Assembly: GCF_026242045.1 (NCBI RefSeq)
Contig: NZ_JAPJDO010000034.1
Span: 1-57,130, forward strand
Length of the DNA: 57,130 bases
Origin: Mycobacterium pinniadriaticum
Lineage (GTDB): Bacteria > Actinomycetota > Actinomycetes > Mycobacteriales > Mycobacteriaceae
Direction: 5' to 3'
Shown here: piece by piece, positions 32,611 through 41,499 of the stretch
Layout of the letters: the number at the start of each line of letters is the position of its first letter
How positions within the stretch are numbered: the first letter of the stretch is position 1
Translations under genes and position numbers: made by a program
Notes under the pieces: model-generated
What the model was told of the DNA's origin: nothing
The model's input: only the letters and a program-made list of their open reading frames with translations
Database searches by the model: none

Positions 32611-34746
32611 TCAGTGAGTGCGAACCAGGCACAAGCCATCGACGGCGATCGGACCGTCGGCGGTCACGATCAGCGGATTGATGTCGATCGACTCGATCCA
32701 GTGCCGTCCTCCCGCAGCGAGGTGCGACGAGGCCACCAAGACTCGTGACAGCGCTTGGCGATCCCAGCGGGTCGAGCCTCGCAAACCCTCGAAAACGCCT
32801 GTGTCACTGAACTCTTCGATCAACTCGGCGGCATCATCGGGAGTCATCGGCGCCATGCGGCCTTCGATACGTCCCATGACCTCGACGAAGATCCCGCCCA
32901 GACCGAACGCCACGACAGGCCCTAGTTCGCTGTCGCCCTTGAGACCGATGAACGCCTCCCCGTGGCCGGAGACCATCGGCTGTACTGCGACCGTCGCCGG
33001 TAGCCTGTGGGAATGCGCGATCGTTCGCAACTCGTCCACCGCTGAAGCCAGCATCCCGATGTCCACACCGATGCGCACTGCTCCGTGCTCTGTTCGGTGA
33101 GCGACGTCTGCCAGCTTGACCACGTACGGACCGGCGAAGGACGGCGGTGAGACCGCTGCGTCTACTGATATCAGATGGTATGGCGCGGTAGGAATTCCGG
33201 CTGAGGACAGGAGATCCATCGTTGCCCCGAATGGAAGCATCGACCCTTCCGCCACGACGAGCGGCGTCGCCATCGGCCGCTGTAACGCGGGGACTTGCGC
33301 AGGCGGCCGTACCCACGATCCCGGGCGAATACGCATGAAGGAACCCATGGCTTTCAGTCCGCGCAGGCAACCGCGCAGACCGTTGCCGACCGCTATGCCC
33401 TCATCGCGATACCGCTCCAGCCACGCACCGCCCTGCCCTGCCAGAGGCGCGATCACAAACGGCTTGTCACTGACCGAACCGAATTCGGCGAATTCGATGT
33501 CGGCGAAAAGCGGCTCGTTCCATTCGGCGTGCTGACTGCTGAACATCAGCGCGTCGAATTCTGGCGCAGACGAATACTCGGTCAACACTTTGTGCCACAG
33601 CCCGTCGATCACACCGGCGAACCCGGTGATGTCGAGCGGATTCGTCACTGCGCCGCCGGGGATCGTCTCCTCGACGAAGGGACACAGCCGCTCGACCTCC
33701 GGTACGTCGACGCCCTCGACATCCGCGAGGTCACTGGCCAACTGCGCAAAGCCGCCGGTCGCAGTGAGGATTGCGAGGCCACGCACCGGTGTCCACCGAT
33801 TGCGGGGCAATTGTTCGAGGAACTGCACTCGGTCGATCAGATCGTCGATGTCCTCCGCGGGCAGGATCCCGGCTTGTTTGAAAGCGACGTCGTAGACCCA
33901 GGCATCCCCGGTGAGGGTTCCGGTGTGCGAAGCGGCCATCCGCTGGGTGCGCTCGCTGCGACCGAGCTTGATAGCAACAATCGGCTTGCCGGCCTCCAGA
34001 CAGCGCCGGGCCGCATCGAAAAATGCGTCCGGGCGCCGGATCTTCTCCACCGCCAAGGCGATAATCCGGGTGTCCTCGTCATCGGCGAAATAGTCCAAGT
34101 AGTCGGCTACGTCCGTGACGGCCTCATTGCCTGCCGACACCAGCAGATTGAACCCGACCCCACCGGGGCGCGACGCCGCCGCAGCCATCGCCTCGATCAT
34201 CGCGCCGCTGTGAGTGGCAGCTGACAAACCTCCTGCGCGGCGCCGGAAGATCGGCAGCATGCTGAGATGCAGGTGATGCCCCACGTTCACCAGACCCACG
34301 CCGTTTGGACCTATCACCGGCATGTTGCCCGCACGTGCCGCTTCCACCATCCGCTGCTGAAGGAGAACACCCTCCTGGCCGAGTTCCGAGAAGCCGGCAG
34401 CGCAGGCGATCACACCGCCCGCTCCGATCTCGGCAGCCTGCTCCACCGCGTCAACCGTCCGCTCAGCACCCAGCGCGCTGAACACGGCATCGACCGGCCT
34501 GCCAATTGATCGCACGTCAGGGTACGTCCGTTGGCCGAAGGCATGGGCTGCCTTGTGATGGACGAAGAAGAACTCGGTATCGCTGTCAAGCGAATACTCG
34601 ACAGCGTGCGCCCATCGCGACTCGTCGGTGATTCCCACGAAGGCAACCGCTTTCGGATTCAACAGCCGGTCCAGATCAGGACGGGACACCGCAACTGCGG
34701 CCGGATCGTCGGGTATCTGATCGATCATCTCAGTTTTTCGCTCCAC
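32611..34746 (-). CDS. ADP-forming acyl-CoA synthetase (acetate-CoA ligase family)
   Basis: 711 aa; GTG at 34746 with AAAGAG upstream, or the ATG at 34728. Order: CoA-binding domain (NPKAVAFVGITDES), succinyl-CoA-ligase-like domain with PVIGPNGVGLVN and the phospho-histidine in AASHTGTLTGD, then a C-terminal ATP-grasp domain (PYVVKLADVAHRTEHGAVRIG ... FGLGGIFVEVMGRIEGRMAP). Members make acyl-CoA from acid, CoA and ATP with ADP release. It follows an aldehyde dehydrogenase, so aldehyde to acid to acyl-CoA is a natural reading. Confidence 0.92.
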   Translation of the reverse strand: MERKTEMIDQIPDDPAAVAVSRPDLDRLLNPKAVAFVGITDESRWAHAVEYSLDSDTEFFFVHHKAAHAFGQRTYPDVRSIGRPVDAVFSALGAERTVDAVEQAAEIGAGGVIACAAGFSELGQEGVLLQQRMVEAARAGNMPVIGPNGVGLVNVGHHLHLSMLPIFRRRAGGLSAATHSGAMIEAMAAAASRPGGVGFNLLVSAGNEAVTDVADYLDYFADDEDTRIIALAVEKIRRPDAFFDAARRCLEAGKPIVAIKLGRSERTQRMAASHTGTLTGDAWVYDVAFKQAGILPAEDIDDLIDRVQFLEQLPRNRWTPVRGLAILTATGGFAQLASDLADVEGVDVPEVERLCPFVEETIPGGAVTNPLDITGFAGVIDGLWHKVLTEYSSAPEFDALMFSSQHAEWNEPLFADIEFAEFGSVSDKPFVIAPLAGQGGAWLERYRDEGIAVGNGLRGCLRGLKAMGSFMRIRPGSWVRPPAQVPALQRPMATPLVVAEGSMLPFGATMDLLSSAGIPTAPYHLISVDAAVSPPSFAGPYVVKLADVAHRTEHGAVRIGVDIGMLASAVDELRTIAHSHRLPATVAVQPMVSGHGEAFIGLKGDSELGPVVAFGLGGIFVEVMGRIEGRMAPMTPDDAAELIEEFSDTGVFEGLRGSTRWDRQALSRVLVASSHLAAGGRHWIESIDINPLIVTADGPIAVDGLCLVRTH

Positions 34747-34773
34747 GATGACTCTTTGCTGCCTTCAATACAA

Positions 34774-36246
34774 TCAGATGCTGAAGCCCACGAGCTTGGT
34801 GTCCAGGTACTCCAGAATTCCGTCATGAGCACCTTCACGGCCCTGCCCGCTTTGCTTGACCCCGCCGAAGGGAGCCGCAGCCGAAGTCGGATTGATGTCA
34901 TTGACTCCCACCATGCCGAAGCGCAATTGCTCGACAACCCGCCACGCGCGGGCGAGGTTCTGGGTGTAGACGTAGCTGGCAAGACCGTACTCGGTGTCAT
35001 TGGCCATCTGGATAACTTCGTCCTCGTCGTCGAAGACAATCACCGGCGCGATCGGCCCGAAAGTCTCTTCCCGGTAGATGTCCATTTGGTCGGTGACACC
35101 CGCCAGGATGGTTGGCGCGAAGAACAATCCACGATCCAGCCCGTCGGCGGTCAGTCGCATCCCACCGGTCTCGATGACCGCACCCTTCTTCACCGCGTCG
35201 TCGACCTGCCGTTGCATCCGTTCCATTGCATCAGCATCGATGAGCGGCCCGATGCTGACACCTTCGGTAAAACCACTGCCGGCCTTCATCTTTGCAAGGC
35301 GCTCGGTGAGCACCTCGACGAACGCATCTTTGATCGACCGATGCACGAAGATCCGGTTCGGGGAGATGCAGGCCTGTCCGGTGTTGAGGACCTTTACCAT
35401 CGCAGCACCCTTGGCAGCGTGAACCGGGTCGGCGTCTTCGAACACGATGAAGGGCGCGTGGCCGCCGAGCTCCATCGAGAATCGCTTCATCCGGCTGGCG
35501 GCCCCTTGAGCGAGATGCTTTCCAACCGAGGTCGATCCGGTGAATGTCAGCTTGGCCACCGCGGGGTTGCTCACGAACTCCGTGCCGACCGGCTCCGGAT
35601 CGGCAGTCGTCACCAAGTTGACCACACCCGGTGGTACGCCCGCGGCTTCGAGGATCCGGAAGACTTCGATCGCACAAAGCGGTGTCTGCTCGGCAGGCTT
35701 GAGTACCACGGTGCAACCAGCCGCCAGCGCCGGTGCGACCTTGCGCGTGATCATCGAGATCGGATAGTTCCACGGTGTCACCGCACCCACGACGCCGACG
35801 GGATGGTGTAGCACCATGAACCGCTGGTCGGCTCGCGCCGATGGGATGGTCTGGCCGTAGACTCGCTTCGCCTCTTCGGCGAACCAGATCAGGAAATCGG
35901 CAGCGTACTTGACCTCGATCCCGGCAGCACGGATCGGCTTGCCCTGCTCCTCGGTCATCAATTTTGCGAGCTCATCGGATCGTTCGAGCATCCGACGGTG
36001 TGCTTCGAAGAGAACCTCGGCGCGCTGGTATGCGGTGCGCCTCGACCACTCCGGAAACGCACTCGCCGCAGCGGCGATTGCGCCCTGAACGTCGGCGGCG
36101 GCCCCGTCGGAGACTTGCGCGAGCATCTCCCCGGTCGCCGGGTTCGTCACGGCAAAAGTCGATTTCGATGTTGCCGCCCGCCATTCCCCGTCGACGAACA
36201 TCGACTCCACGACAGGTACCGAACTGCTTGTGATTCCTTCGGTCAT
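34774..36246 (-). CDS. aldehyde dehydrogenase (GabD/succinic-semialdehyde type)
   Basis: 490 aa from the ATG at 36246 (GGTGGG upstream). Cofactor motif TPWNYPISMITRK, FTGSTSVGK, Glu in MELGGHAPF and catalytic Cys in NTGQACISPNR. The sequence style is that of GabD-like enzymes, which handle semialdehydes. It sits between the thiolase-like/DUF35 pair and the ADP-forming CoA ligase; an aldehyde released by a retro-aldol step could be its substrate (inference). Confidence 0.94.
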   Translation of the reverse strand: MTEGITSSSVPVVESMFVDGEWRAATSKSTFAVTNPATGEMLAQVSDGAAADVQGAIAAAASAFPEWSRRTAYQRAEVLFEAHRRMLERSDELAKLMTEEQGKPIRAAGIEVKYAADFLIWFAEEAKRVYGQTIPSARADQRFMVLHHPVGVVGAVTPWNYPISMITRKVAPALAAGCTVVLKPAEQTPLCAIEVFRILEAAGVPPGVVNLVTTADPEPVGTEFVSNPAVAKLTFTGSTSVGKHLAQGAASRMKRFSMELGGHAPFIVFEDADPVHAAKGAAMVKVLNTGQACISPNRIFVHRSIKDAFVEVLTERLAKMKAGSGFTEGVSIGPLIDADAMERMQRQVDDAVKKGAVIETGGMRLTADGLDRGLFFAPTILAGVTDQMDIYREETFGPIAPVIVFDDEDEVIQMANDTEYGLASYVYTQNLARAWRVVEQLRFGMVGVNDINPTSAAAPFGGVKQSGQGREGAHDGILEYLDTKLVGFSI

Positions 36247-36300
36247 TGCCCACCAACTTCGCTTGTCTTGTCTGAATGTTTGTGCCGGCTCACCCGACAC

Positions 36301-36708
36301 CTACGCCGACTGGAACTCGACGATTGTCCACTGTGGGGAGAGATCGGTGTATACGACGCGAACCGGCATGCCGATCTCCACCGAGTCCAGCTCGGTCCCG
36401 GTCATGGTTGCGACCATGCGAAACCCCTCTTCCATCGCCCCGTGCACGATGGCGTACGGCGCCTCTTCCTGATACGCGGGTGTCGGGGCGCGGTGGACGA
36501 TCGTGTACGTGTAGATCACGCCGCGTCCCGACACCGGCTCCCAGGTGAACGATGCCGAATGGCACTGGGCGCACAGTTCTTTCGGGATATGCCGAAAGGC
36601 TTTGCAGGAGGCACACCGTTGTATGCGGATGCTGCGCTGCTTGAGTGAGTCCCAGAACGGCTGCTGCCATTCGGGAATGCCCTCTGGGAGGAACCAGTGA
36701 TCACTCAT
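36301..36708 (-). CDS. DUF35 zinc-ribbon/OB-fold protein
   Basis: 135 aa; ATG at 36708. Zinc ribbon Cys32-x2-Cys35 ... Cys46-x2-Cys49 (CASC, CAQC) followed by an OB-fold (VIYTYTIVHR ... GMPVRVVYTD). DUF35 proteins pair with thiolase-like enzymes and help bind acyl-CoA, as in the steroid side-chain aldolase complex. It lies 5 bp after the thiolase-like gene, the usual order for an obligate partner. Confidence 0.92.
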   Translation of the reverse strand: MSDHWFLPEGIPEWQQPFWDSLKQRSIRIQRCASCKAFRHIPKELCAQCHSASFTWEPVSGRGVIYTYTIVHRAPTPAYQEEAPYAIVHGAMEEGFRMVATMTGTELDSVEIGMPVRVVYTDLSPQWTIVEFQSA

Positions 36709-36713
36709 CGGTG

Positions 36714-37904
36714 TCAGACCTCTCCCAGGATCGCCGAGAAGTTGTTCTGCATCGCGCCCCCGGAGCCGCTCAGGTAGCCGAGTTTGGCGTCGTTGACCTG
36801 GCGCTCGCCGGCCGTGCCGCGCAGCTGCTCGACCAGTTCGATCAGGGTGAAGGCACCGCAGGCACCGGCATGGCTGAAGGACAGGAAGCCGCCTGCGGTA
36901 TTCGTAGGCAGCCGTCCACCGACTTTCAGCGCTCCATTCTCCACGAACTGCCCACCTTCGCCTGGCTTGCAGAATCCGGCGGCCTCGAGGCCGAACAGGA
37001 CGTTGATGGTGAAGTGATCTCCGATTCCGGCAACGTCGATTTCATCGGGCGAAACCCCGGCGAATGTGAACGCTGTTTCGGCCGCGAGACGGGCGGCTTC
37101 GAAGAAGGCCAAGGACGGTGCGGCGTTCACGTCGATGTGGCTGTGCCCTTCACCGTAGCCAAGCAGGCCGATCGCCCTGTGCCTCTTGTTAGCTCGCACA
37201 GTGTCGGCTGTGGTGACCACGATCGCGCCACCACCCTGATTGATCGCGCAGCAATCCAGCATGTGCAACGGGTCGGCAATCATCCGCGAGTTGACGACGT
37301 CATCAATGGTTATCTCACCACGATGCCCGTTGAACGACAACGCATGCATTGTTGCCCCATGGCGTTGGGCCACAGCGACTTCCGCGAGCTGTTCTGAGGT
37401 CGTGCCGTACTCAAACATGTGGCGCCGTGCCAGCACCGCGTAGTCGGACACCCGAGTCGTCCCGTACACGTACTCGTAGGGACCGCTCATCTTGGCCATC
37501 GCCGCGACCGCCTCGTCACGGTTGGCGCTGGCCAGCCCCTCCGGTCGGCCGGCAACCGCATTGTCGATCAACACGGCGTCGGCCAGACCGGTCGACACCG
37601 CGTAGACGGCGAGATTGATTCCGGCGGCGGCGGCGGACGCGCCAATCGAACTCGAGGCATGGAACCGAAAGGGTTTACCCAGAAGGTCGTACCCCAGCGC
37701 GGCCGCGGGCAGCAGGGACCTGATGCCCACCCCCTCCGGCCCGTCCATGATGAGACCGTCGATGTCGCCGAGCGTTATGCCGGCATCCTCGCAGGCTCCC
37801 AGTGCGCATTCGAACCAGACCTCGGCCTGGGTACGTCCCGACAAATCACCCTGTTTTGTCTGATAGACGCCGCCAACCGCCGCCTCGCGTAGTTTCCTTA
37901 CCAC
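36714..37904 (-). CDS. thiolase-like protein lacking catalytic cysteines
   Basis: 396 aa; probable thiolase-fold enzyme of the SCP-x/Ltp2 type. At the nucleophile position it reads FHASSSIGASAAAAG (residues 81-95) with no Cys. The second usual HDCF motif reads GDHFTIN, and the GHP motif reads SFSHAGACG. It is otherwise full length with GGRLPTNTAGGFLSFSHAG and VEQLRG. Such Cys-less members with an adjacent DUF35 partner are known as retro-aldolases in steroid side-chain breakdown. Aldol cleavage of a hydroxyacyl-CoA is therefore more likely than thiolysis. First gene of the operon running to 32611. Confidence 0.85.
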   Translation of the reverse strand: MVRKLREAAVGGVYQTKQGDLSGRTQAEVWFECALGACEDAGITLGDIDGLIMDGPEGVGIRSLLPAAALGYDLLGKPFRFHASSSIGASAAAAGINLAVYAVSTGLADAVLIDNAVAGRPEGLASANRDEAVAAMAKMSGPYEYVYGTTRVSDYAVLARRHMFEYGTTSEQLAEVAVAQRHGATMHALSFNGHRGEITIDDVVNSRMIADPLHMLDCCAINQGGGAIVVTTADTVRANKRHRAIGLLGYGEGHSHIDVNAAPSLAFFEAARLAAETAFTFAGVSPDEIDVAGIGDHFTINVLFGLEAAGFCKPGEGGQFVENGALKVGGRLPTNTAGGFLSFSHAGACGAFTLIELVEQLRGTAGERQVNDAKLGYLSGSGGAMQNNFSAILGEV

Positions 37905-37953
37905 CTCGACACCTCGCTGCGGTCGCCGTTGACACAGCGGGCCAGTCGATATG

Positions 37954-37998
37954 CATTGACAGTTTTATGTGTATCGAACGTTGGTTCCAATGTCAATG
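37954..37998. promoter_or_regulatory. inverted repeat over a candidate promoter of the thiolase-like operon
   Basis: CATTGACA (37954-37961) and TGTCAATG (37991-37998) are a perfect 8-bp inverted repeat. On the minus strand TTGACA (37997-37992) is followed after 17 bp by TACACA, a fair -35/-10 pair about 70-90 bp before the gene start at 37904. Confidence 0.45.
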
Positions 37999-38065
37999 TT
38001 CCTGCTCCCCAACGATACGAACTAAATTCGAAAGTCCGGCGGCCTTGCCTAGCACGCGAATGGCT

Positions 38066-38079
38066 TATACTTTGATATC
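38066..38079. promoter_or_regulatory. TATACTTTGATATC element upstream of hydratase
   Basis: Resembles GATACTTGATATA (minus-strand reading of the 13-mers at 6771 and 13411) with one extra T. It lies about 77 bp before the hydratase start. Candidate operator of the FCD regulators. Confidence 0.4.
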
Positions 38080-38155
38080 TGTCAAATGTTGGTCGACCGC
38101 GGGACGACCAAGAGCCCAACGCAAGACCCATGGAAGCGCCGTGAAGGGGATGTCT

Positions 38156-38944
38156 GTGCCGAACATCATGGTAGAGAAGCAGGGCCATACGACGATATTC
38201 ACGATCAGCAAGCCAGACCGCCTGAACGCGATAGGCGCCGCCGACGCCGCCGAGCTGCAGGCCGCGCTCGCGGAATTCCAGGCCGATCCTGACCAATACG
38301 TCGCCGTGATCACTGCTGCCGGAGACAAAGCCTTCTGCGCGGGCGCTGATTTGAAGGACATGACGGCCAACGTTGACAGCGGTGACTACCTGCCGATCTC
38401 CCTTGGTCCCGACATAGCCGGAATCGCCGAATGCGAGAAAGTGACGATCGCCGCAGTCAACGGACTCGCCGCCGGCACCGGAACCGAACTCGCAATCTCC
38501 TGCGATATCCGAATCGCAGCCGACAGCGCATGGTTCAGCCTGCCGGAGGTGAAGCGCGGCATCATCGCCGGGGTCGCCGTCAACGTGCTGCCCCGCCTCA
38601 TGCCCATAGGTGCCGTCATGGACCTGATGCTCAGTGGGGACCGGCTCACCGCCGACGAAGCGTTCCGGCTCGGGCTCGTGCAGCGTGTCGTGCCGCGATC
38701 GGAACTCCTCGAAAAGGCCCTCGAAAAGGCGGAGGCCATCGGTAAGAACTCCCAAGCAGCGGTGTGGGGCACCAAGCAGATACTGAAGTTCTGGCGCAAT
38801 GCGCTGATCGCCGAGCAGCAGCGTTACTACGAGGCTGTCGTCCATCGGGTGATGCTGTCGGGCGATGTTCACGAGGGGCCGCGCGCATTTGCCGAGAAGC
38901 GTGAGCCGGAATTCCGCCAGGCGTGGCCGAGTGCTTTTGACTGA
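38156..38944 (+). CDS. enoyl-CoA hydratase/isomerase family protein
   Basis: 262 aa from a GTG at 38156, chosen because AAGGGG lies 6 bp upstream; ATGs at 38150 and 38168 are alternatives. Crotonase motifs: FCAGADLKDM, AAVNGLAAGTGTELAISCDIRIAA, then SLPEVKRGIIAGVAVNVLPR with the conserved Glu of the PE motif. Likely hydrates or isomerises an enoyl-CoA in beta-oxidation of the substrate. Monocistronic, divergent from the thiolase-like operon. Confidence 0.92.
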   Translation: MPNIMVEKQGHTTIFTISKPDRLNAIGAADAAELQAALAEFQADPDQYVAVITAAGDKAFCAGADLKDMTANVDSGDYLPISLGPDIAGIAECEKVTIAAVNGLAAGTGTELAISCDIRIAADSAWFSLPEVKRGIIAGVAVNVLPRLMPIGAVMDLMLSGDRLTADEAFRLGLVQRVVPRSELLEKALEKAEAIGKNSQAAVWGTKQILKFWRNALIAEQQRYYEAVVHRVMLSGDVHEGPRAFAEKREPEFRQAWPSAFD

Positions 38945-39096
38945 GCGGGGCTCACACCGTGACGTCCGATGAAGCGCAGAGAAGTTGCACACGCCTGATG
39001 CCGCAGTGTGCCGCGACCGCTGGTTCCCGCGATAATCCGCCCGAATTCTGTTGTGCACCAGGACATTTTCCTCTCTGAGCAATCCTCTCTGTTGTC

Positions 39097-40341
39097 CTAG
39101 TTGTGCGGCAGCTTGGAGAATGGCAGATCCCGGTCTGCCGACGGGTCACGCGGAAGCCCCAGGACCCTCTCGCTGATCTGGTTGAGCTGCATCTCCGTGG
39201 TGCCGCCTGCGAGGGTATGCGCTCGCGCACCTAGCCACTGGATTCCGGGCGACTCTTCGTCGGCGCCCTCCCAGACGATGCCGCTGTCACCGGCAATCTC
39301 CATCGCGATCTCCAGTCGGCGGTATCCGATATGCGAGCTGAGCAGTTTGAGCAGGCTGGCCCCCGGGCCTGGGAATCGCCCGGAGCGCAGCCCCTCGCTG
39401 ATGTGCTCTACGGCAGGACGCTTCACGTGGGCCAGGGCGAGTGCCTCACCCAACAGTTGCCGAACCAGCGGGTCGGAACCGGTCCCGAGCCGCTGCACCA
39501 TATTCACCAAGGGATCCGAACGTTCCTCGGCTGCAGGGGTGTAGCGGGAGTCGTTCATTCCGCTGTCGCCGACCATGCTGCGCTCATGGAAGAGCAGGCG
39601 GGAGGCGACTGCCCAGCCATCGTTGAGCTGGCCCACGAGGTTGGTCGCCGGAATCTTGACGTCGTCGAAGAACTCTTCACAGAACTCACTGGCACCGGTG
39701 GCGAGTTGAATCGGGTTGACCGTCACACCGTCGGCATCGAGTGGCACGACGAACATCGACAGGCCACTGTGCTTGGAGAGTTCGGGATCGGTACGGGCGA
39801 GCAGCAGCCCGTAGTCTGCCACCTGTGCACCCGTGCTCCAGACCTTGGCGCCGTTGATGATGAAGATATCGTCATCCTTGATCGCCCGCGTCAGCGCACC
39901 GGCCATGTCCGAACCGCCACTGGGTTCCGAAAGCAGCTGCACGGCGATCTCTTCGCCGCGCAGTGCCGCTGGGACGTGACCCGCGCACTGCTCGGGTGTG
40001 CCGAAATCCAGTAGCGTCGGCAGGATCACGGCGTGCGTGACGGCCATAATCGTCGGCAATTCATACCCGGCCGTCTCGTCAAGGAACGCTGCCTGATGCT
40101 CACGCGTCAGACCGAGTCCACCGTATTCGACCGGATAACAGATACCGGCCAGATGCGCGTCCCACAGCCGCCGTTGCAGTTCCCGGTGCCGTGCGGCCTG
40201 CTCCTCGAGGGGCTCGCCGGTTCGGGATTGGCTACCCGACTTCGGGAGCCCGCCGGGTAGCCATCGCCTGACATAAGAACGAAATTCGGTGATATCCGAG
40301 GGGACCGCCGGCCGGCCGTCAGCCTCTGTTTCGGTAGCCAT
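39097..40341 (-). CDS. acyl-CoA dehydrogenase
   Basis: 414 aa from the ATG at 40341 (GAGGAGG upstream). Shows the flavin/substrate segment VQLLSEPSGGSDMAGALTRA, KVWSTGAQVADYGLLLART and the C-terminal LAGGTTEMQLNQISERVLGLPR. Forms a pair with the gene 10 bp upstream. In mycobacteria adjacent FadE genes often make alpha2beta2 enzymes for steroid-type acyl-CoAs, which may apply here. Last gene of the operon that begins with a P450 at 45479. Confidence 0.94.
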   Translation of the reverse strand: MATETEADGRPAVPSDITEFRSYVRRWLPGGLPKSGSQSRTGEPLEEQAARHRELQRRLWDAHLAGICYPVEYGGLGLTREHQAAFLDETAGYELPTIMAVTHAVILPTLLDFGTPEQCAGHVPAALRGEEIAVQLLSEPSGGSDMAGALTRAIKDDDIFIINGAKVWSTGAQVADYGLLLARTDPELSKHSGLSMFVVPLDADGVTVNPIQLATGASEFCEEFFDDVKIPATNLVGQLNDGWAVASRLLFHERSMVGDSGMNDSRYTPAAEERSDPLVNMVQRLGTGSDPLVRQLLGEALALAHVKRPAVEHISEGLRSGRFPGPGASLLKLLSSHIGYRRLEIAMEIAGDSGIVWEGADEESPGIQWLGARAHTLAGGTTEMQLNQISERVLGLPRDPSADRDLPFSKLPHN

Positions 40342-40351
40342 TGACGCCTCC

Positions 40352-41467
40352 TCAGACTCCGGCCAACCGGCACAGCCGCTCACGGTGTGCGGCCGGATCG
40401 CCATAAACCACGCGGTTCGTCGACGCGCGCCGCAGGTAGAGGTGCAGATCGTGCTCCCACGTCATACCGATTCCCCCATGCAGTTGGATCGCGTCCTGAA
40501 CGAGAGCGACGGCGGCGTCGCCGATGTAGGCCTTGGCCGCACTCGCCAGAGCCGATGCCTCCGGCGACCCCTCGTCCAGTGCGGTGGCCAACCCGGCCGC
40601 GGCGCCCGTGGCGACTTCGAGAGCCAAGTAGTGCTCGGCCAAGCGATGTTTGATCGCCTGGTAGGAGCCGACAACTCGCCCAAATGCATATCGTTTGGTC
40701 ACCCAGTCGAGGGTGATCTCGAAGACATGGCGCATCAGCGACGCCGTCTCGGCGGTTTGAATGGCGATCGCAGCACAATAGGCCGATTCGGAAATGCGCC
40801 GTCCCGCATCGCCTCCGGCGACCTTGGTTGCGGGTGCCGTGGCGAATTCTACGGTGCCGAATCCACGTGTCGGATCGAGTCCGCGCTTCGGCGTCACCGC
40901 CACACCCGGTGCCGATCTGTCGACCAAGTACAGCCCGACGCCGTCCTCATCACGTGCGGAGACCAGGAAGACGTCGGCATCCGGTGCGGCCTCGACGACA
41001 GTCTTGATGCCGGTCACCGTATGCCCGCCGGGGGCGCGGGTGGCCCGCACCGCGACAGCGTCCGGATCCCAGCCGCTGCCCGGTTCCACGAGAGACCAAG
41101 CCGCCACCGCACTTCCATCGAGAACCGAGCTCAGCGCGTCGCCAGTCGGCTCGGCATCGTCCCGCGAAAGGACCCATGCGACCACGTTGCAGGGCACGAG
41201 CGGCCCCGGAGCCACATGGCGGCCAGCCTCTTCGGCCAGAACGGCGACGTCGGCGAAGGGACGACCACTGATGCTGCCACCGCCGGCGTTCTCGGGCACG
41301 AGTAGGGATGTCCAGCCCAGCTCGGCTGCGGCCGACCAGTATGTCCTATCCAGACTTGGTGTGGAACAGGCTATTTGGTGCACCTGCGCCGAGGAGGCGT
41401 AGTGATCGAGGAACTTCCGCGCAGCGTCTCGAAGCGGCCTCTGGTCAAGCTCGAGTTCGGTTGTCAA
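40352..41467 (-). CDS. acyl-CoA dehydrogenase family protein (partner subunit)
   Basis: About 371 aa from a TTG at 41467 (GGAG upstream; the frame is open to 41503, over the previous stop). Shorter, Ala-rich subunit with LVPENAGGG, VEPGSGWDP, RYAFGRVVGSYQAIKHRLAEHY and LHGGIGMTWEHDLHLYLRRA. The E-S-G-D flavin signature of its neighbour is weaker here, as in beta-type FadE partners. Probably the second half of a heteromeric dehydrogenase with the gene at 39097-40341. Confidence 0.9.
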   Translation of the reverse strand: MTTELELDQRPLRDAARKFLDHYASSAQVHQIACSTPSLDRTYWSAAAELGWTSLLVPENAGGGSISGRPFADVAVLAEEAGRHVAPGPLVPCNVVAWVLSRDDAEPTGDALSSVLDGSAVAAWSLVEPGSGWDPDAVAVRATRAPGGHTVTGIKTVVEAAPDADVFLVSARDEDGVGLYLVDRSAPGVAVTPKRGLDPTRGFGTVEFATAPATKVAGGDAGRRISESAYCAAIAIQTAETASLMRHVFEITLDWVTKRYAFGRVVGSYQAIKHRLAEHYLALEVATGAAAGLATALDEGSPEASALASAAKAYIGDAAVALVQDAIQLHGGIGMTWEHDLHLYLRRASTNRVVYGDPAAHRERLCRLAGV

Positions 41468-41499
41468 TACCAGATCTCCACATCGTAAATGGGGCCTTG

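Noticed and set aside
37898..39082. 394-aa frame on the minus strand
   Set aside because: Antisense to the enoyl-CoA hydratase and through its promoter gap.
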